Part shown: positions 1 to 9,606 of the stretch, piece after piece
Layout of the letters: every line of letters begins with the position of its first letter
Numbering within the stretch: the stretch's first letter is position 1
NCBI RefSeq assembly: GCF_029760895.1
Contig: NZ_CP121679.1
Coordinates: 1,116,001-1,180,000, forward strand
Source of the DNA: Ancylobacter sp. WKF20
Lineage (GTDB): Bacteria > Pseudomonadota > Alphaproteobacteria > Rhizobiales > Xanthobacteraceae
Reading direction: 5' to 3'
DNA length: 64,000 bases
Program-made: the position numbers and the translations under genes
Notes under the pieces: model-generated
Seen by the model: the letters and a program-made list of their open reading frames with translations, nothing else
The model's database searches: none
Told to the model about the DNA's origin: nothing

Positions 1-276
1 GGCGGGGTGGTGCGCGAGCAGCGCGCCATCGACCCGATTCTCGACGCCGCGCTGGTGCGCGGCTGGCCGCTGAAGCGCATCGAGACCGTGCTGCGCGCCG
101 TGCTCCGCGCCGGCGCCTATGAGCTGACCGCCCGGCCGGACATTCCCCCGCGCGTCATCGTCGCGGAATATGTGAACGTCGCCGCCGCTTTCCTTGACCG
201 TGAGGAAACCGGAATGGTCAATGCGGTGTTGGACGGCATAGCCCGCGAACAGCGGCCCGGCGATTTCGCGGGGTAG
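1..276 (+). CDS. nusB: Transcription antitermination factor NusB (3' part)
   Basis: This is the C-terminal part of NusB, which binds boxA RNA with NusE/S10 and promotes antitermination of rRNA operons. The frame is open from the first base, so the gene starts upstream of the window. The visible 91 residues carry the family signature: an RIETVLRAVLRAGAYEL helix, an AEYVNVA segment and a GMVNAVLDGIAR ending. thiL follows 21 bp downstream, the usual nusB-thiL order of alphaproteobacteria, so the two are probably cotranscribed. Family assignment is secure; only the truncated end can be seen. Confidence 0.92.
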   Translation, partial: GGVVREQRAIDPILDAALVRGWPLKRIETVLRAVLRAGAYELTARPDIPPRVIVAEYVNVAAAFLDREETGMVNAVLDGIAREQRPGDFAG

Positions 277-297
277 GCGGGCCGGGTGGGGTGAGTG

Positions 298-1293
298 ATG
301 GCTGACGGCGGCTCCGGTGAAGACAGGTTGATCGCCGGGCTGTTCGCGCCCATCGCCCGCCATCCCGGCGCCCTCGGCCTGAAGGACGACGCGGCCTTTC
401 TCCACGTTCCCGCCGGCCACGAGCTCGTCCTCACCAAGGACGCGCTGGTCGCCGGCGTGCATTTCTTCCCCGACGACCCGCCGGCCTCCATCGCCCGCAA
501 GGCGATGCGGGTGAACCTGTCCGACCTCGCCGCCAAGGGCGCCGAGCCGCTGGGCGTGATGCTGGCCTTCGCCATTCCGCCGGATATGGACGTGGCCGCG
601 CTCAGCGACTTCGCCCGCGGCATCGGCGAGGACTGCCTGCTGTTCGGCGTGCCGCTGCTGGGCGGCGACACGGTGAGGACGCCCGGTCCCTTCACCATCT
701 CCATCACCGCTCTCGGCTCGGTGCCGATCGGGCGTATGGTGAAGCGGGCGACGGCGCGGCCGGACCACGCCATCGTGGTCACCGGCACCATCGGCGACGG
801 CGCGCTGGGCCTCGCGCTGCGGCTTGAGCCCGACCGGCCGGGCTTTGCGGCGCTCGATGCCGGGCAGCGCGCCTATCTCGCCGACCGCTATCTGCATCCC
901 CGTCCGCGCCTCGCGCTCGCCAGCGCGCTGCGCGCCCATGCCCGCGCCGCCATGGACGTGTCGGACGGGCTGGTCGGCGACCTCGCCAAGATGCTGGCCG
1001 CTTCCAACTGCGCCGGCGAGATCGAGGCGGCCAAGGTGCCGCTCAGTCCCGCCGCCCGCGCCGCCATCGCCGCCGAGCCGGCGCTGCTCGCCACCGCGCT
1101 GACCGGGGGCGATGATTACGAGATCCTCGCGGTCATGGGGGAGGGCGACGTCGACGCCTTCGAGGCCGCCGCCATCGCCGCCGGCATCGGCGCCACCGTC
1201 ATCGGCCGCACGCTGGCGGGCGAGGGGCTGGTGGTACGCGGGGACGACGGGCAGGCGCTGAACTTCACCTCCACCAGCTTCAGCCATTTCTGA
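298..1293 (+). CDS. thiL: Thiamine-monophosphate kinase ThiL
   Basis: ThiL phosphorylates thiamine monophosphate to thiamine pyrophosphate using ATP, the last step of thiamine cofactor synthesis in the cytoplasm. The 331-residue protein has the PurM/ThiL-superfamily layout: an early LKDDAAF metal-binding segment near residue 30, KAMRVNLSDLAAKGAEP, a GGDTVRTPG loop, AMDVSDGLVGDL and a late TGGDDYEIL motif. Length is normal for the family. GTG at 295 is directly followed by ATG at 298; the ATG is chosen, but either is possible. It lies in a probable operon with nusB. Confidence 0.93.
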   Translation: MADGGSGEDRLIAGLFAPIARHPGALGLKDDAAFLHVPAGHELVLTKDALVAGVHFFPDDPPASIARKAMRVNLSDLAAKGAEPLGVMLAFAIPPDMDVAALSDFARGIGEDCLLFGVPLLGGDTVRTPGPFTISITALGSVPIGRMVKRATARPDHAIVVTGTIGDGALGLALRLEPDRPGFAALDAGQRAYLADRYLHPRPRLALASALRAHARAAMDVSDGLVGDLAKMLAASNCAGEIEAAKVPLSPAARAAIAAEPALLATALTGGDDYEILAVMGEGDVDAFEAAAIAAGIGATVIGRTLAGEGLVVRGDDGQALNFTSTSFSHF

Positions 1294-1397
1294 ACGCAAC
1301 GCTTTTCGCCAAAGCGCGGATTGCCTGCGCTTCGTCCCCGGCCTAGCCTCCTTCCCAAGGTGCCGGCGCGACGGCACCCAACATCGGGAAAAACCAC

Positions 1398-2162
1398 ATG
1401 AAATTCGCCAGGATTCTGCTCGCCGCCGCCGCGCTTGCCGTCGGCGCGGGCGCGGCCCATGCCGAGATCAAGACGGTGCGCATCGGCACCGAGGGCGCTT
1501 ACCCGCCCTTCAACTCGGTCGACTCCACCGGCAAGCTGGTCGGCTTCGACATCGACATCGCCACGGCGCTCTGCGCCAAGATGAAGGTCGAGTGCACCTT
1601 CGTCGCGCAGGATTGGGACGGCATCATCCCGGCGCTGCTGTCGAAGAAGTACGACGCCATCGTCGCCTCCATGTCGATCACCGACGAGCGCAAGGAGAAG
1701 GTGGCGTTCACCGACCCCTACTACCTGACGCCCGGCAACTTCATGGCGCCGAAGGACACCAAGATCACCGAGATCACCCCGGCCGCGCTGAAGGGCAAGA
1801 CCATCGGCGCGCAGTCCTCGACCACGGGCGCGACCTATCTCGAGGACAAGTACAAGGGCTCCGACATCAAGCTCTACCCGACGCAGGACGAGGCCAATGC
1901 CGACCTCGCCTCCGGCCGCCTCGACGCGGTGCTGGCCGACAAGTTCGTGCTCTATGAATGGCTGGAGAAGACCGACGCCGGCAAGTGCTGCAAGTTCGTC
2001 GGCCCGGACCTCAAGGACGTGAACCCGCAGGGCACCGGCATCGCCGTGCGCAAGGAAGACAACGAGCTGCGCGAGATGCTTAACAAGGCGATCAAGGAGA
2101 TCGTCGCCGACGGCACCTACCAGAAGATCAACGCGAAGTACTTCCCCTTCCCGATCAACTGA
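1398..2162 (+). CDS. Amino-acid ABC transporter substrate-binding protein
   Basis: This is a periplasmic type-2 substrate-binding protein of the HisJ/ArtJ/LAO family, which captures polar or basic amino acids for an ABC importer. Residues 1-22 are a clear signal peptide ending AHA before EIKTVRIGTEG. The mature part has the family motifs YPPFN, GFDIDIA, QDWDGIIPALLSKKYD and the IAVRKED stretch near the C-terminus. Length (254 aa) is typical. No permease or ATPase gene is adjacent, so it is an orphan binding protein or works with a transporter encoded elsewhere. The downstream oxidoreductase acts on amino acids by family, so a shared catabolic role is possible (inference). Confidence 0.9.
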   Translation: MKFARILLAAAALAVGAGAAHAEIKTVRIGTEGAYPPFNSVDSTGKLVGFDIDIATALCAKMKVECTFVAQDWDGIIPALLSKKYDAIVASMSITDERKEKVAFTDPYYLTPGNFMAPKDTKITEITPAALKGKTIGAQSSTTGATYLEDKYKGSDIKLYPTQDEANADLASGRLDAVLADKFVLYEWLEKTDAGKCCKFVGPDLKDVNPQGTGIAVRKEDNELREMLNKAIKEIVADGTYQKINAKYFPFPIN

Positions 2163-2242
2163 GCCGTCCCGATCCACCGATGCGGCGCGGCGGACCTCTG
2201 CCGCGCCGCCCAGCCTCTCTCTCCCTCCCGGATTGTCTGCCG

Positions 2243-3481
2243 ATGAAGACCGATGTGATCGTCCTTGGCGCCGGCATTGTCGGCACCTCGATCGCCCATA
2301 ATCTCGCCGAGCGCGGCCGCCGCGTGGCGCTGGTCGACCGGCGCGGGCCGGGGGAGGAGACGTCCTATGGCAATGCCGGCCTCGTCGAGCGCGGCTCGAT
2401 CTTTCCTGTCGCCTTCCCGCGTAGCCTGTCCGCGCTGATCGAAGTGGCGCGCGGCCAAAACCCGGCGGCGCACTACCATTGGGACGCGCTGGCCGGCCTG
2501 ATGCCCTGGATGTTCGCCTATTGGCGGGCCTCGGCGCCCGCCCGCATCCTCGATTATGCCCGCACCATGTCGACGCTGCTGGCCTTCAGCCTCTCCGAGC
2601 ATGAGCGGCTCGCCGCGCTCGCTGGCGCGCAGCATTATTTCCGCGAGGGCGGCTGGCTGAAGCTCTACCGCACCGAGGCCGGCATCGCGCAGGAGCGCAA
2701 GGAATTCCCGCTGGCGCAGCATTACGGCCTCACCGCCCGTGAGATCGGGCTCGACGAGGCGCTGGCGCTGGAGCCGCATCTGCGCCCGGTGTTCCGCCAT
2801 GCGGTGCTGTGGTCGGACCCGCATTCGGTGTCGAGCCCCGGCGGGGTGACGCAGGCCTATGCCGCGAATCTCACCGCGCTGGGCGGGCAGGTGCTGCGCG
2901 GCGACGCGGCGACGCTGACCCGCCTCGGCTCCGGCTGGTGGGTCATGACCGAGCAGGGGCCCGTCGAGGCGCCCGAAGTCGTCGTCGCGCTCGGGCCCTG
3001 GGCGCGCGACATTCTCGGCCCGTTCGGGGTGCAGGTGCCACTGGCGGTGAAGCGCGGCTATCACATGCAGTACCGCACGGAGGGCAATGCCGGCCTCTCG
3101 CGCCCGGTACTGGACGAGGAGGGCGGCTATGTCATCACGCCCATGGTCGGCGGCATCCGCCTGACCACCGGCGTGGAATTCGCCCGCCGCGACGCGCCAA
3201 AGACACCGGTGCAGCTTGAGAAGACCGAGCCGCTGGCGCGCGGGCTGTTCCCGCTCGGCGAGCGGGCGGAGGCCGAGCCATGGCTGGGCTGCCGCCCGGC
3301 CTTCCCGGACATGCTGCCGGCCATCGGGCCGATTCCGGCGCAGAAGGGCATGTGGGTGGCGATCGGCCACCAGCATCTCGGCTTCACGCTCGGCCCGGTC
3401 ACCGGGCGGCTGGTCGCGGAGATGATGGGCGGCGAACCGACCTGCGTCGATCCCGCGCCGTTCTCGCCCGAGCGATTTTGA
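2243..3481 (+). CDS. FAD-dependent D-amino-acid dehydrogenase-like oxidoreductase (DadA family)
   Basis: This flavoprotein of the DAO/DadA superfamily probably oxidises a D-amino acid or another secondary amine and passes electrons to the respiratory chain. The N-terminus VIVLGAGIVGTS (residues 5-16) is the GxGxxG dinucleotide fold, followed by the acidic VDRRGPGEETSYGNAG region that is diagnostic of DadA-like enzymes. The C-terminal GCRPAFPDMLPAIGP and HQHLGFTLGP motifs close the FAD site. I start at ATG 2243, the residue before the Rossmann strand; a longer upstream extension is proline- and arginine-rich and not family-like. It sits 80 bp after the binding-protein gene. The exact substrate is not determinable. 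Confidence 0.87.
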   Translation: MKTDVIVLGAGIVGTSIAHNLAERGRRVALVDRRGPGEETSYGNAGLVERGSIFPVAFPRSLSALIEVARGQNPAAHYHWDALAGLMPWMFAYWRASAPARILDYARTMSTLLAFSLSEHERLAALAGAQHYFREGGWLKLYRTEAGIAQERKEFPLAQHYGLTAREIGLDEALALEPHLRPVFRHAVLWSDPHSVSSPGGVTQAYAANLTALGGQVLRGDAATLTRLGSGWWVMTEQGPVEAPEVVVALGPWARDILGPFGVQVPLAVKRGYHMQYRTEGNAGLSRPVLDEEGGYVITPMVGGIRLTTGVEFARRDAPKTPVQLEKTEPLARGLFPLGERAEAEPWLGCRPAFPDMLPAIGPIPAQKGMWVAIGHQHLGFTLGPVTGRLVAEMMGGEPTCVDPAPFSPERF

Positions 3482-3488
3482 GCCGGTA

Positions 3489-3878
3489 TCAGGGAGCGAT
3501 CTCGACGCACCACCAGCGCGGGCGCCCGCCTCGGTAGGAATGGGCGAGCGGTTTCAGCGCCGCCGCGCCGGGTCGGTCGAAGGTGCCGAGCACCAGCGCC
3601 ACGATCGGCGCGTCATCGATCGCGCCGAGCGTGCTGCCGCAGCGCGGACAGAACGCTCGGCTTGAGGCCGCCGAGGAGCGGTAGGTCGCGGGGGCGCCAC
3701 CCGGACCGGTCCAGCAGACAGCAGCAGCGGGAAACTCGACCCAGCAAACGGTGAGCGCGCCGGAATGGCGCTGGCACATCGCGCAGGAACAGGTGTGAGG
3801 CCGTGCCGCCGGGCCGGTGGCTTCGAAGCGGATGTCGCCGCACAGGCACCCGCCGCTATGCGTCGTCGACCGAGCCAT
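3489..3878 (-). CDS. GFA/CENP-V family zinc protein
   Basis: This is a small (129 aa) protein of the glutathione-dependent formaldehyde-activating enzyme/CENP-V fold family. The zinc ligands are visible: CLC near residue 11, CSCAMC near residue 30 and FCPRCG in the second half. Most bacterial members have no proven formaldehyde activity, so a specific reaction should not be assumed. The gene converges on the preceding oxidoreductase, with 7 bp between their stops. ATG 3878 is used because the conserved zinc segment begins ten residues later. Confidence 0.85.
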   Translation of the reverse strand: MARSTTHSGGCLCGDIRFEATGPAARPHTCSCAMCQRHSGALTVCWVEFPAAAVCWTGPGGAPATYRSSAASSRAFCPRCGSTLGAIDDAPIVALVLGTFDRPGAAALKPLAHSYRGGRPRWWCVEIAP

Positions 3879-3906
3879 TGCCTGCGCGCCGGAGCCTCGC
3901 GCCTGT

Positions 3907-4458
3907 TTACATCGTCGGGTTGAAGCTGGTGGCGTTGAAGAGCTGGCCGAGCATGGACAGCTCGCTGCCGCCGGTCGGCGTCGAGCGGCTGACGAAGTCA
4001 AACACCTTGCCGTCCTTGAGGCCGTAATCGGCGATGCGCGTGACGCGCTTGTCCTTGCGGTCGAAATACACCGCCATCACGCGCTGCTCGGTGATTTCCG
4101 GCCGCAGGAACATGACCTTCTTGGTCTTCTGCGAGATGTAATAGAACACCTCGCCATCCACGGTCGCGACCGTCGAGGGCGTGCCGAGCACGAGCAGAAC
4201 CTGCTCCTGGCTCGACCCGATCGGTACCTGCTCCAGCGCGCCGGGATTGGGCACATAGCCGCGCTGCTGCTCGCTGACGAAGCCGGTCGGCGTGCGCGCC
4301 AGGCCGGCCGAGGAGGCGGGCATGGACAGGTCGCCGCTGGCGCATCCCCCCAGCCCGAGCGCCGCGAGTGCGGCGAGCAGGGGGCCATGCCGGTACACGG
4401 GCCCGCGAACAGGCCGGCGGGCCGAAACAGCCGGGGACGAAACGCGCGTCACTGCCAT
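3907..4458 (-). CDS. bamE: Outer membrane assembly lipoprotein BamE (SmpA/OmlA family)
   Basis: BamE is a lipoprotein subunit of the Bam complex that inserts beta-barrel proteins in the outer membrane. The start at 4458 gives a hydrophobic leader ending in a lipobox (LGLGGC, lipidated Cys at about residue 39). The SmpA/OmlA fold follows, with IGSSQEQVLLVLGTPS and later RVMAVYFDRKDKRV. The protein (183 aa) has the long leader common in Rhizobiales. It is divergent from the cytochrome bc1 chaperone gene at 4642; the roughly 180 bp between them should hold both promoters. This bamE/CBP3/DUF177/plsX neighbourhood is the standard alphaproteobacterial order. Confidence 0.9.
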   Translation of the reverse strand: MAVTRVSSPAVSARRPVRGPVYRHGPLLAALAALGLGGCASGDLSMPASSAGLARTPTGFVSEQQRGYVPNPGALEQVPIGSSQEQVLLVLGTPSTVATVDGEVFYYISQKTKKVMFLRPEITEQRVMAVYFDRKDKRVTRIADYGLKDGKVFDFVSRSTPTGGSELSMLGQLFNATSFNPTM

Positions 4459-4641
4459 CAACTCAACTCCATCAGCCGTGGGGCCGCAGATCCGTGTGCG
4501 CACAAAGCACAGCCAGCCGCCGTGAGGCAACCATCTGGCGCACCCCGCGGGGGTTGCCAGCGCCATTGCTGCGCGCTACCCCCCAGAACGACCAGCCACC
4601 GCGCGCCGCCCGAGCGGGGCGCCGACGAGACGGAGCCGGCC

Positions 4642-5205
4642 ATGATTCTGCGCTTCTTCCGCCGGAACGACGGACGCGAGACCATTCAGCGGCTCTATGG
4701 CGCGATCGTGGCGCAGTCGCGTGAACCCGCGTTCTACACCGAATATGGCGTGCCAGACAGCATTGCCGGGCGGTTCGAGATGATCCTGCTGCACTGCTTC
4801 CTGCTGTTCCACCGGCTGAAGGGGGAGAGCGAGGAGCGCCGCGCGCTGGGCCAGCGCGTCTTCGATGCCTTCTGCATCGACATGGACGCCAATCTCCGCG
4901 AGATGGGCGTCGGCGACCTCACCGTGCCGAAGAAGATGAAAAAAGTGGCCGAGGCATTTTATGGCCGCGTTGCCGCGTATGATGGTGCGCTGGGTGAGGC
5001 CGGGCCGGGCGCGCTGGAGGAAGCGGTGCTGCGCAACGTCTATCAATCCGACGCCGCCTTTGCGCCACAGGCCGCCCGCCTTGCCGACTTCATCCGCCGC
5101 GCGGTCGCCGCGCTGGCGACCCTTCCCTTCGAGACCTTCGCCGGCGGCGACTTTCCGCTCCCGCCGGCCGTGGATCCGCAATCCAAGGAGCTTGCGACCC
5201 CATGA
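4642..5205 (+). CDS. Ubiquinol-cytochrome c chaperone (CBP3-like)
   Basis: This 187-residue protein belongs to the ubiquinol-cytochrome c chaperone family (CBP3/UQCC1), which assists assembly of cytochrome b in the bc1 complex. Family features are the FYTEYGVPDSIAGRFEMI segment, HCFLLFHRLKG and the FDAFCIDMDANLREMGVGD block with conserved aromatic and acidic residues. ATG 4642 is preceded by a GGAG-like stretch; an in-frame extension further upstream has no family similarity. The stop overlaps the next gene's ATG by 4 bp (ATGA), showing translational coupling to the DUF177 gene. Confidence 0.88.
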   Translation: MILRFFRRNDGRETIQRLYGAIVAQSREPAFYTEYGVPDSIAGRFEMILLHCFLLFHRLKGESEERRALGQRVFDAFCIDMDANLREMGVGDLTVPKKMKKVAEAFYGRVAAYDGALGEAGPGALEEAVLRNVYQSDAAFAPQAARLADFIRRAVAALATLPFETFAGGDFPLPPAVDPQSKELATP

Positions 5206-5732
5206 CGGACAAGCTGCCGCTTAGCCGCCCCGTGCTCGTGGCGAGCCTTCCCGACACCGGCACCACCGTGAAATTCGCCCCGGACGCCGATGTGCGCGCC
5301 GCGCTGGCTGAGACCTTCGGCATTCCCGGCATTCCCAAGCTCACGGCGCAGGTCACCCTCGTGCCGCGCAGCAAGGGCCGGGTGCTCGTCACCGGCCATG
5401 TCGATGCCGTGGTGACCCAGACCTGCGTGGTGACGCTGGAGGATTTCGACGGCCCGGTGTCGGAGGACATCGAGGTCGAGTTCGCTCCGCCGGAGCAGCT
5501 TCCCGAAATCCGGCCGGGCGCGGAGATCGACGTGACCGAGCTCGACCTGCCCGATCCGCTGATCGACGGCACGGTGGATGCCGGCGCCGTGGTCGCCGAG
5601 TTCCTCGCTCTGGGCCTCGATCCCTATCCGCGCAAGCCCGGCGTCGCCTTCAAGGGCGTCGAGGAGATGACCGACGCGGAGGCCTCGCCCTTCGCCGGCC
5701 TCGCCAAGCTGCGCGGCGGCGAGGAGAAATAG
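5202..5732 (+). CDS. DUF177 (YceD-like) protein
   Basis: This 176-residue DUF177 protein is of the YceD family, whose members sit beside ribosomal-protein or fatty-acid genes and have been linked to 23S rRNA accumulation in other organisms. The central VTQTCVVTLEDF segment with its cysteine and the acidic ESEDIEVEF-like stretch that follows are typical. It overlaps the chaperone gene by 4 bp and precedes plsX; the rpmF gene found here in many bacteria is absent. Function in this organism is unproven. Confidence 0.86.
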   Translation: MTDKLPLSRPVLVASLPDTGTTVKFAPDADVRAALAETFGIPGIPKLTAQVTLVPRSKGRVLVTGHVDAVVTQTCVVTLEDFDGPVSEDIEVEFAPPEQLPEIRPGAEIDVTELDLPDPLIDGTVDAGAVVAEFLALGLDPYPRKPGVAFKGVEEMTDAEASPFAGLAKLRGGEEK

Positions 5733-5852
5733 CCCTCAATGTGGGATGGGACCGCACGACGCGCTTGTCATGGCCGCGCTTCTGGGGCATCCCGTGGGCG
5801 CCCTCGCGGTTCCCTCCGGGCCGCTTCCCGACCAGAGAGACCGCATAAGTAG

Positions 5853-6929
5853 ATGTCGTCGACCGTCCGCATAGCCCTCGACGTCATGGGCGGCGACCAT
5901 GGTCCGGACGTCGTCCTGCCCGGCGCCGAGATCGCTCTCATCCGTCACCCGGATATCAGCTTCCTGCTGTTCGGCGACGAGGCGCGTCTCAACGCGGTGC
6001 TGGCCCGGCTGCCCCGCCTCAAGGCGGCGAGCCGGGTGATCCACACCGATGTCGTGGTGCGGATGGACGACAAGCCGAGCCAGGCGCTGCGCCAGGGCCG
6101 CAAGGTCTCGTCCATGTGGCGGGCGATCGACGCCGTGCGCCTCGGCGAGGCCGATTGCGCCGTCTCCGCCGGCAATACCGGCGCGCTGATGGCGATGGCC
6201 AAGGTCAACCTCAAGACCATGGCCGGCATTTCCCGCCCCGCCATTGCCTGTCTCTGGCCCACCACCAAGGGCGAGAGCGTGGTGCTCGATGTCGGCGCGT
6301 CCATCGGCGCGACCGCTCAGCACCTCGTCGACATGGCGGTTATGGGCGCGGCGATGGCCCGTATCGTCTTCGACATCGAGCGCCCGACCGTCGGCCTGCT
6401 CAATGTCGGCGTCGAGGAGATCAAGGGCGTCGAAGAGGTGAAGGACGCCGCCGCGGCGCTGCGCGAGGCGAATCACGCCGGGTTCACCTATCACGGCTTC
6501 GTCGAGGGCGACGACATCGGCAAGGGAACGGTGGATGTGGTGGTGACGGAGGGCTTCTCCGGCAACATCGCGCTGAAGACCGCCGAGGGCACCGCCAAGC
6601 AGGTCGCCGACTATCTGCGCGCCGCCATCAACCGCAGCCTCATGGCGAAGATCGGCTATGTGCTGGCGCGCGGCGCCTTCAACGCCCTGCGCGAGAAGCT
6701 CGATCCCCGCAAATCCAATGGCGGCGTATTCCTCGGCCTGAACGGCATTGTCATCAAGAGCCATGGCGGCACCGACGCGGAAGGCTTCGCCTCCGCCGTC
6801 GATATCGGCTACGACATGGTCCGCAACAAGCTTCTCTCCCGCATCGAGGCGGGCATGAATGACCGCCCGAAGGTCGGCGCTGCCGCCCCGGAATCCGCCG
6901 CCCAGGACGACATACAGGTTTCATCGTGA
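5853..6929 (+). CDS. plsX: Phosphate acyltransferase PlsX
   Basis: PlsX makes acyl-phosphate from acyl-ACP and phosphate, feeding membrane phospholipid synthesis through PlsY. The protein (358 aa) starts with the diagnostic [13 protein letters not shown] and contains [10 protein letters not shown], the [19 protein letters not shown] strand and the [11 protein letters not shown] loop. It is a peripheral membrane enzyme by family. The stop overlaps the GTG start of fabH by 4 bp, giving the classic coupled plsX-fabH pair. The 120 bp before it contains no recognisable gene. Confidence 0.96.
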   Translation: MSSTVRIALDVMGGDHGPDVVLPGAEIALIRHPDISFLLFGDEARLNAVLARLPRLKAASRVIHTDVVVRMDDKPSQALRQGRKVSSMWRAIDAVRLGEADCAVSAGNTGALMAMAKVNLKTMAGISRPAIACLWPTTKGESVVLDVGASIGATAQHLVDMAVMGAAMARIVFDIERPTVGLLNVGVEEIKGVEEVKDAAAALREANHAGFTYHGFVEGDDIGKGTVDVVVTEGFSGNIALKTAEGTAKQVADYLRAAINRSLMAKIGYVLARGAFNALREKLDPRKSNGGVFLGLNGIVIKSHGGTDAEGFASAVDIGYDMVRNKLLSRIEAGMNDRPKVGAAAPESAAQDDIQVSS

Positions 6930-7897
6930 GTGCAATTCGTTCCGTGGTGCGCGGCGTCGGCGCGTTCCTGCCCAGCCGCACACTGACCAATGCCGACCTC
7001 GCGCAGATGGTCGACACCTCGGACGAGTGGATCGTCCAGCGCACCGGCATCCGCGAGCGCCACATCGCCGCCGACCATGAGCTGACCTCCGATCTCGCCC
7101 TGCACGCCGCCCGCGCCGCGCTGACGGATGCCGGGCTCGACGCGCAGGACATCGACCTCATCGTGCTGGCGACCTCGACGCCGGACAACACCTTCCCGGC
7201 GACGGCAGTGAGCGTGCAGGCCGGGCTCGGCATCACCCATGGCGCGGCGTTCGATCTGCAGGCGGTGTGCTCGGGCTTCGTCTTCGCGCTGGCGACCGCC
7301 GACAATTTCCTGAAGTCCGGCAGCTACAGGCGCGCGCTGGTGATCGGCGCCGAGACCTTCTCGCGCATCCTCGACTGGTCGGACCGCACCACCTGCGTGC
7401 TGTTTGGCGACGGCGCCGGCGCGCTGGTGCTGGAAGGCGTCCGCGACGGCGAGGACGGGCGCGGCGTGCTCACCACCCATCTGCGCTCGGATGGCCGGCA
7501 CAAGAACAAGCTTTATGTCGATGGCGGCGTCTCATCCACCAAGAGCGTCGGCTATCTGCGCATGGAAGGCCGCGAGGTTTTTCGCCACGCCGTGGGCATG
7601 ATCACCGACGTGATCGAGGACGCCTTCGCGGCGACCGGCGAGAGCGCGGCGACCATCGACTGGTTCGTACCGCACCAGGCCAACCGCCGCATCATCGATG
7701 CGAGCGCGGTGAAGCTCGGCATCGCGCCGGAGAAGGTGGTCATCACGGTGGACCGCCACGGCAACACCTCGGCGGCCTCGATTCCCCTCGCTATCGCCGC
7801 GGCGCATGCCGACGGGCGGATCAAGAAGGGCGATCTGGTGCTGCTGGAAGCCATGGGCGGCGGCTTCACCTGGGGCTCGGCGCTGGTCCGCTGGTAG
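6926..7897 (+). CDS. fabH: Beta-ketoacyl-ACP synthase III FabH
   Basis: FabH condenses acetyl-CoA with malonyl-ACP to initiate type II fatty-acid synthesis. The catalytic triad can be read directly: Cys115 in LQAVCSGF, His in [10 protein letters not shown] and Asn in [10 protein letters not shown]. The glycine-rich [13 protein letters not shown] end is also canonical. It starts at a GTG overlapping the plsX stop, so the two genes are translated in a coupled way. At 323 aa the length is normal. Confidence 0.96.
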   Translation: MSAIRSVVRGVGAFLPSRTLTNADLAQMVDTSDEWIVQRTGIRERHIAADHELTSDLALHAARAALTDAGLDAQDIDLIVLATSTPDNTFPATAVSVQAGLGITHGAAFDLQAVCSGFVFALATADNFLKSGSYRRALVIGAETFSRILDWSDRTTCVLFGDGAGALVLEGVRDGEDGRGVLTTHLRSDGRHKNKLYVDGGVSSTKSVGYLRMEGREVFRHAVGMITDVIEDAFAATGESAATIDWFVPHQANRRIIDASAVKLGIAPEKVVITVDRHGNTSAASIPLAIAAAHADGRIKKGDLVLLEAMGGGFTWGSALVRW

Positions 7898-8003
7898 AAC
7901 AGCGGTAGTGTGGTGCCAGATTGCGCGGAACCGTTGACCGTCAAGGGTCTGGCCGCCTAGGCTGGTAATGGTTGAAGATATGGGCGACGAGAGGAAGCGG
8001 GCC

Positions 8004-8309
8004 ATGGCGGGGCGAACCATTACGCGCGCGGATCTGTGCGAGGCTGTGTACCAGCGCGTCGGACTGTCGCGGACCGAATCGGCCGCGCTGGTGGAGACGG
8101 TGCTGACCGAGATCGCCGATTGCGTCGCGCGCGGCGAGACGGTGAAACTGTCGTCCTTCGGCTCCTTCGTGGTGCGCCAGAAGGGCGAGCGCGTCGGCCG
8201 CAACCCGAAGACCGGCGAGGAGGTGCCGATCGCCCCCCGCCGCGTCATGGTGTTCAAGCCGTCCAATATTCTGAAGCAGCAGATCAACGCTGAGACGCCC
8301 GAATCGTGA
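8004..8309 (+). CDS. ihfA: Integration host factor subunit alpha
   Basis: IhfA is half of the DNA-bending IHF heterodimer that acts in replication, transcription and phage integration. The 101-residue product shows [32 protein letters not shown] and the DNA-contacting arm [20 protein letters not shown] 8004 follows an AGAGGAAG ribosome site; an upstream in-frame ATG at 7968 would add 12 atypical residues. The gene lies after fabH and its stop overlaps the GTG of the MerR-like gene, the usual ihfA-MerR pair. Host IHF could also serve the prophage next door (inference). Confidence 0.94.
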   Translation: MAGRTITRADLCEAVYQRVGLSRTESAALVETVLTEIADCVARGETVKLSSFGSFVVRQKGERVGRNPKTGEEVPIAPRRVMVFKPSNILKQQINAETPES

Positions 8310-9553
8310 GTTCCCCGCCGCGGGGGCTGACGGCACAGGAAAAGGAGCCGGCGAGCGTGGAGAAGGGGCCCGACGCCTTCCGCACGATCAGCGAGGTCGC
8401 GGATGATCTCGACCTGCCCCAGCATGTGCTGCGTTTCTGGGAGACGCGTTTCCCGCAGATCCGCCCGCTGAAGCGCGGCGGCGGCCGGCGCTATTACCGG
8501 CCCGACGATATCGAGCTGCTGCGCGGCATCCGGCATCTGCTCTATTCCGAGGGCTACACGATCCGCGGCGTGCAGCGCATCCTCAAGGAAGAGGGCCCGC
8601 GCTACGTGCAGGCGATCTGGCGCGACGCCGAGGCGGAGGCGCTGGAGGTCGCGGAATTCGAGGATCTGGAGCGCCGGCAGGGCGCCCGCGAGGCGGTCGA
8701 TGCCGGCCATCCCGGACGTGACCGAGAGCCGGGGCGCGAGGCCGAGCCGGCCCCGCGCGGCGGCGCGCTGAGCGGTCTGCTCAATCTTCTTCCCTCCCGC
8801 CAGCGCGATGCCGGGCGCGACGGCCCCCCGCCGGAACCCGCGCCGCGCGAGCCGGATCTGCGCGAGCCCAGTTTCCGCGAGCCGTCTCTACGCGATCCCC
8901 CTCTTCGCGACAGCGAGTTCCGTGACGCCGGCCCCCGCGAGCCGGGCCCGCGCGAGCCTGTGCTCCGCGAGCCCGCGCTGTTCGACGAGCCGCCGGCCGG
9001 CCGGCGCGGCGGGCGCCGTCGCCCGGAGAACGAACCGGACTTTCTCGAATTGCCGCTGCTGCCCGACCTCGCGCCGCAGACCCGCCCGCCGCGCGGCGGC
9101 GAGCCGGTGCGGCCGGAGCCGGATGTCACCGCCCGCTATGTCGGCCCGCTCGACTCGGCCCCGGCCGATTTCGCGCCGCGCCGGAGCGAGCCGCTGATGC
9201 GCCCGGCGGAGCCGCGCGCGAGCTTCCCGTTCCGTCCCGTGGCGCCCGAGCCTGAGGCTGACGAGGTGATGCCGTTCGCCGCGCCGCCGGAGCCGCGCCC
9301 GTCCCATATCCTCGCCCGGCAGCCCACCCGGCCCATGCCGGTTGCGGTCCCGGCCACGCCGGTGGCCGCTTCGGCGGCGTCTTCCGCGCCCCGGATGGTC
9401 GAGGACACCCCGCCGCCGCGCATGGCCGAACGGGCGGTCGAGCGCGCCGCCGAGCCCGTGCCGTCGCTCACGCGCGACGACGTGCAGCGCCTTCAGGCGG
9501 CGCTCTACGAATTGCAGGAATGCCGCCGCATCCTCGACGCCGCGCGCAACTGA
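8306..9553 (+). CDS. MerR-family transcriptional regulator with REP-repeat, proline-rich tail
   Basis: The N-terminal HTH (about residues 25-100) is MerR type: [22 protein letters not shown], then [15 protein letters not shown] and [14 protein letters not shown]. This is the MerR-like protein that follows ihfA throughout Rhizobiales; its targets are unknown. Unusually, the remaining 300 residues are low-complexity and proline/arginine-rich. They include about nine short repeats of the type xREPxx ([35 protein letters not shown]) near residues 178-225. A short helical segment with [21 protein letters not shown] closes the protein. GTG 8306 overlaps the ihfA stop. Confidence 0.86.
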   Translation: MSSPPRGLTAQEKEPASVEKGPDAFRTISEVADDLDLPQHVLRFWETRFPQIRPLKRGGGRRYYRPDDIELLRGIRHLLYSEGYTIRGVQRILKEEGPRYVQAIWRDAEAEALEVAEFEDLERRQGAREAVDAGHPGRDREPGREAEPAPRGGALSGLLNLLPSRQRDAGRDGPPPEPAPREPDLREPSFREPSLRDPPLRDSEFRDAGPREPGPREPVLREPALFDEPPAGRRGGRRRPENEPDFLELPLLPDLAPQTRPPRGGEPVRPEPDVTARYVGPLDSAPADFAPRRSEPLMRPAEPRASFPFRPVAPEPEADEVMPFAAPPEPRPSHILARQPTRPMPVAVPATPVAASAASSAPRMVEDTPPPRMAERAVERAAEPVPSLTRDDVQRLQAALYELQECRRILDAARN

Positions 9554-9606
9554 CGGCGCGCTGACGCGTTTACCGCTGGCCGACAACAGCCAGGAGGGAG
9601 GCGCGC

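Noticed and set aside
3817..4641. N-terminal extension of the bc1 chaperone
   Set aside because: It runs through the antisense of bamE; family similarity begins at ATG 4642.
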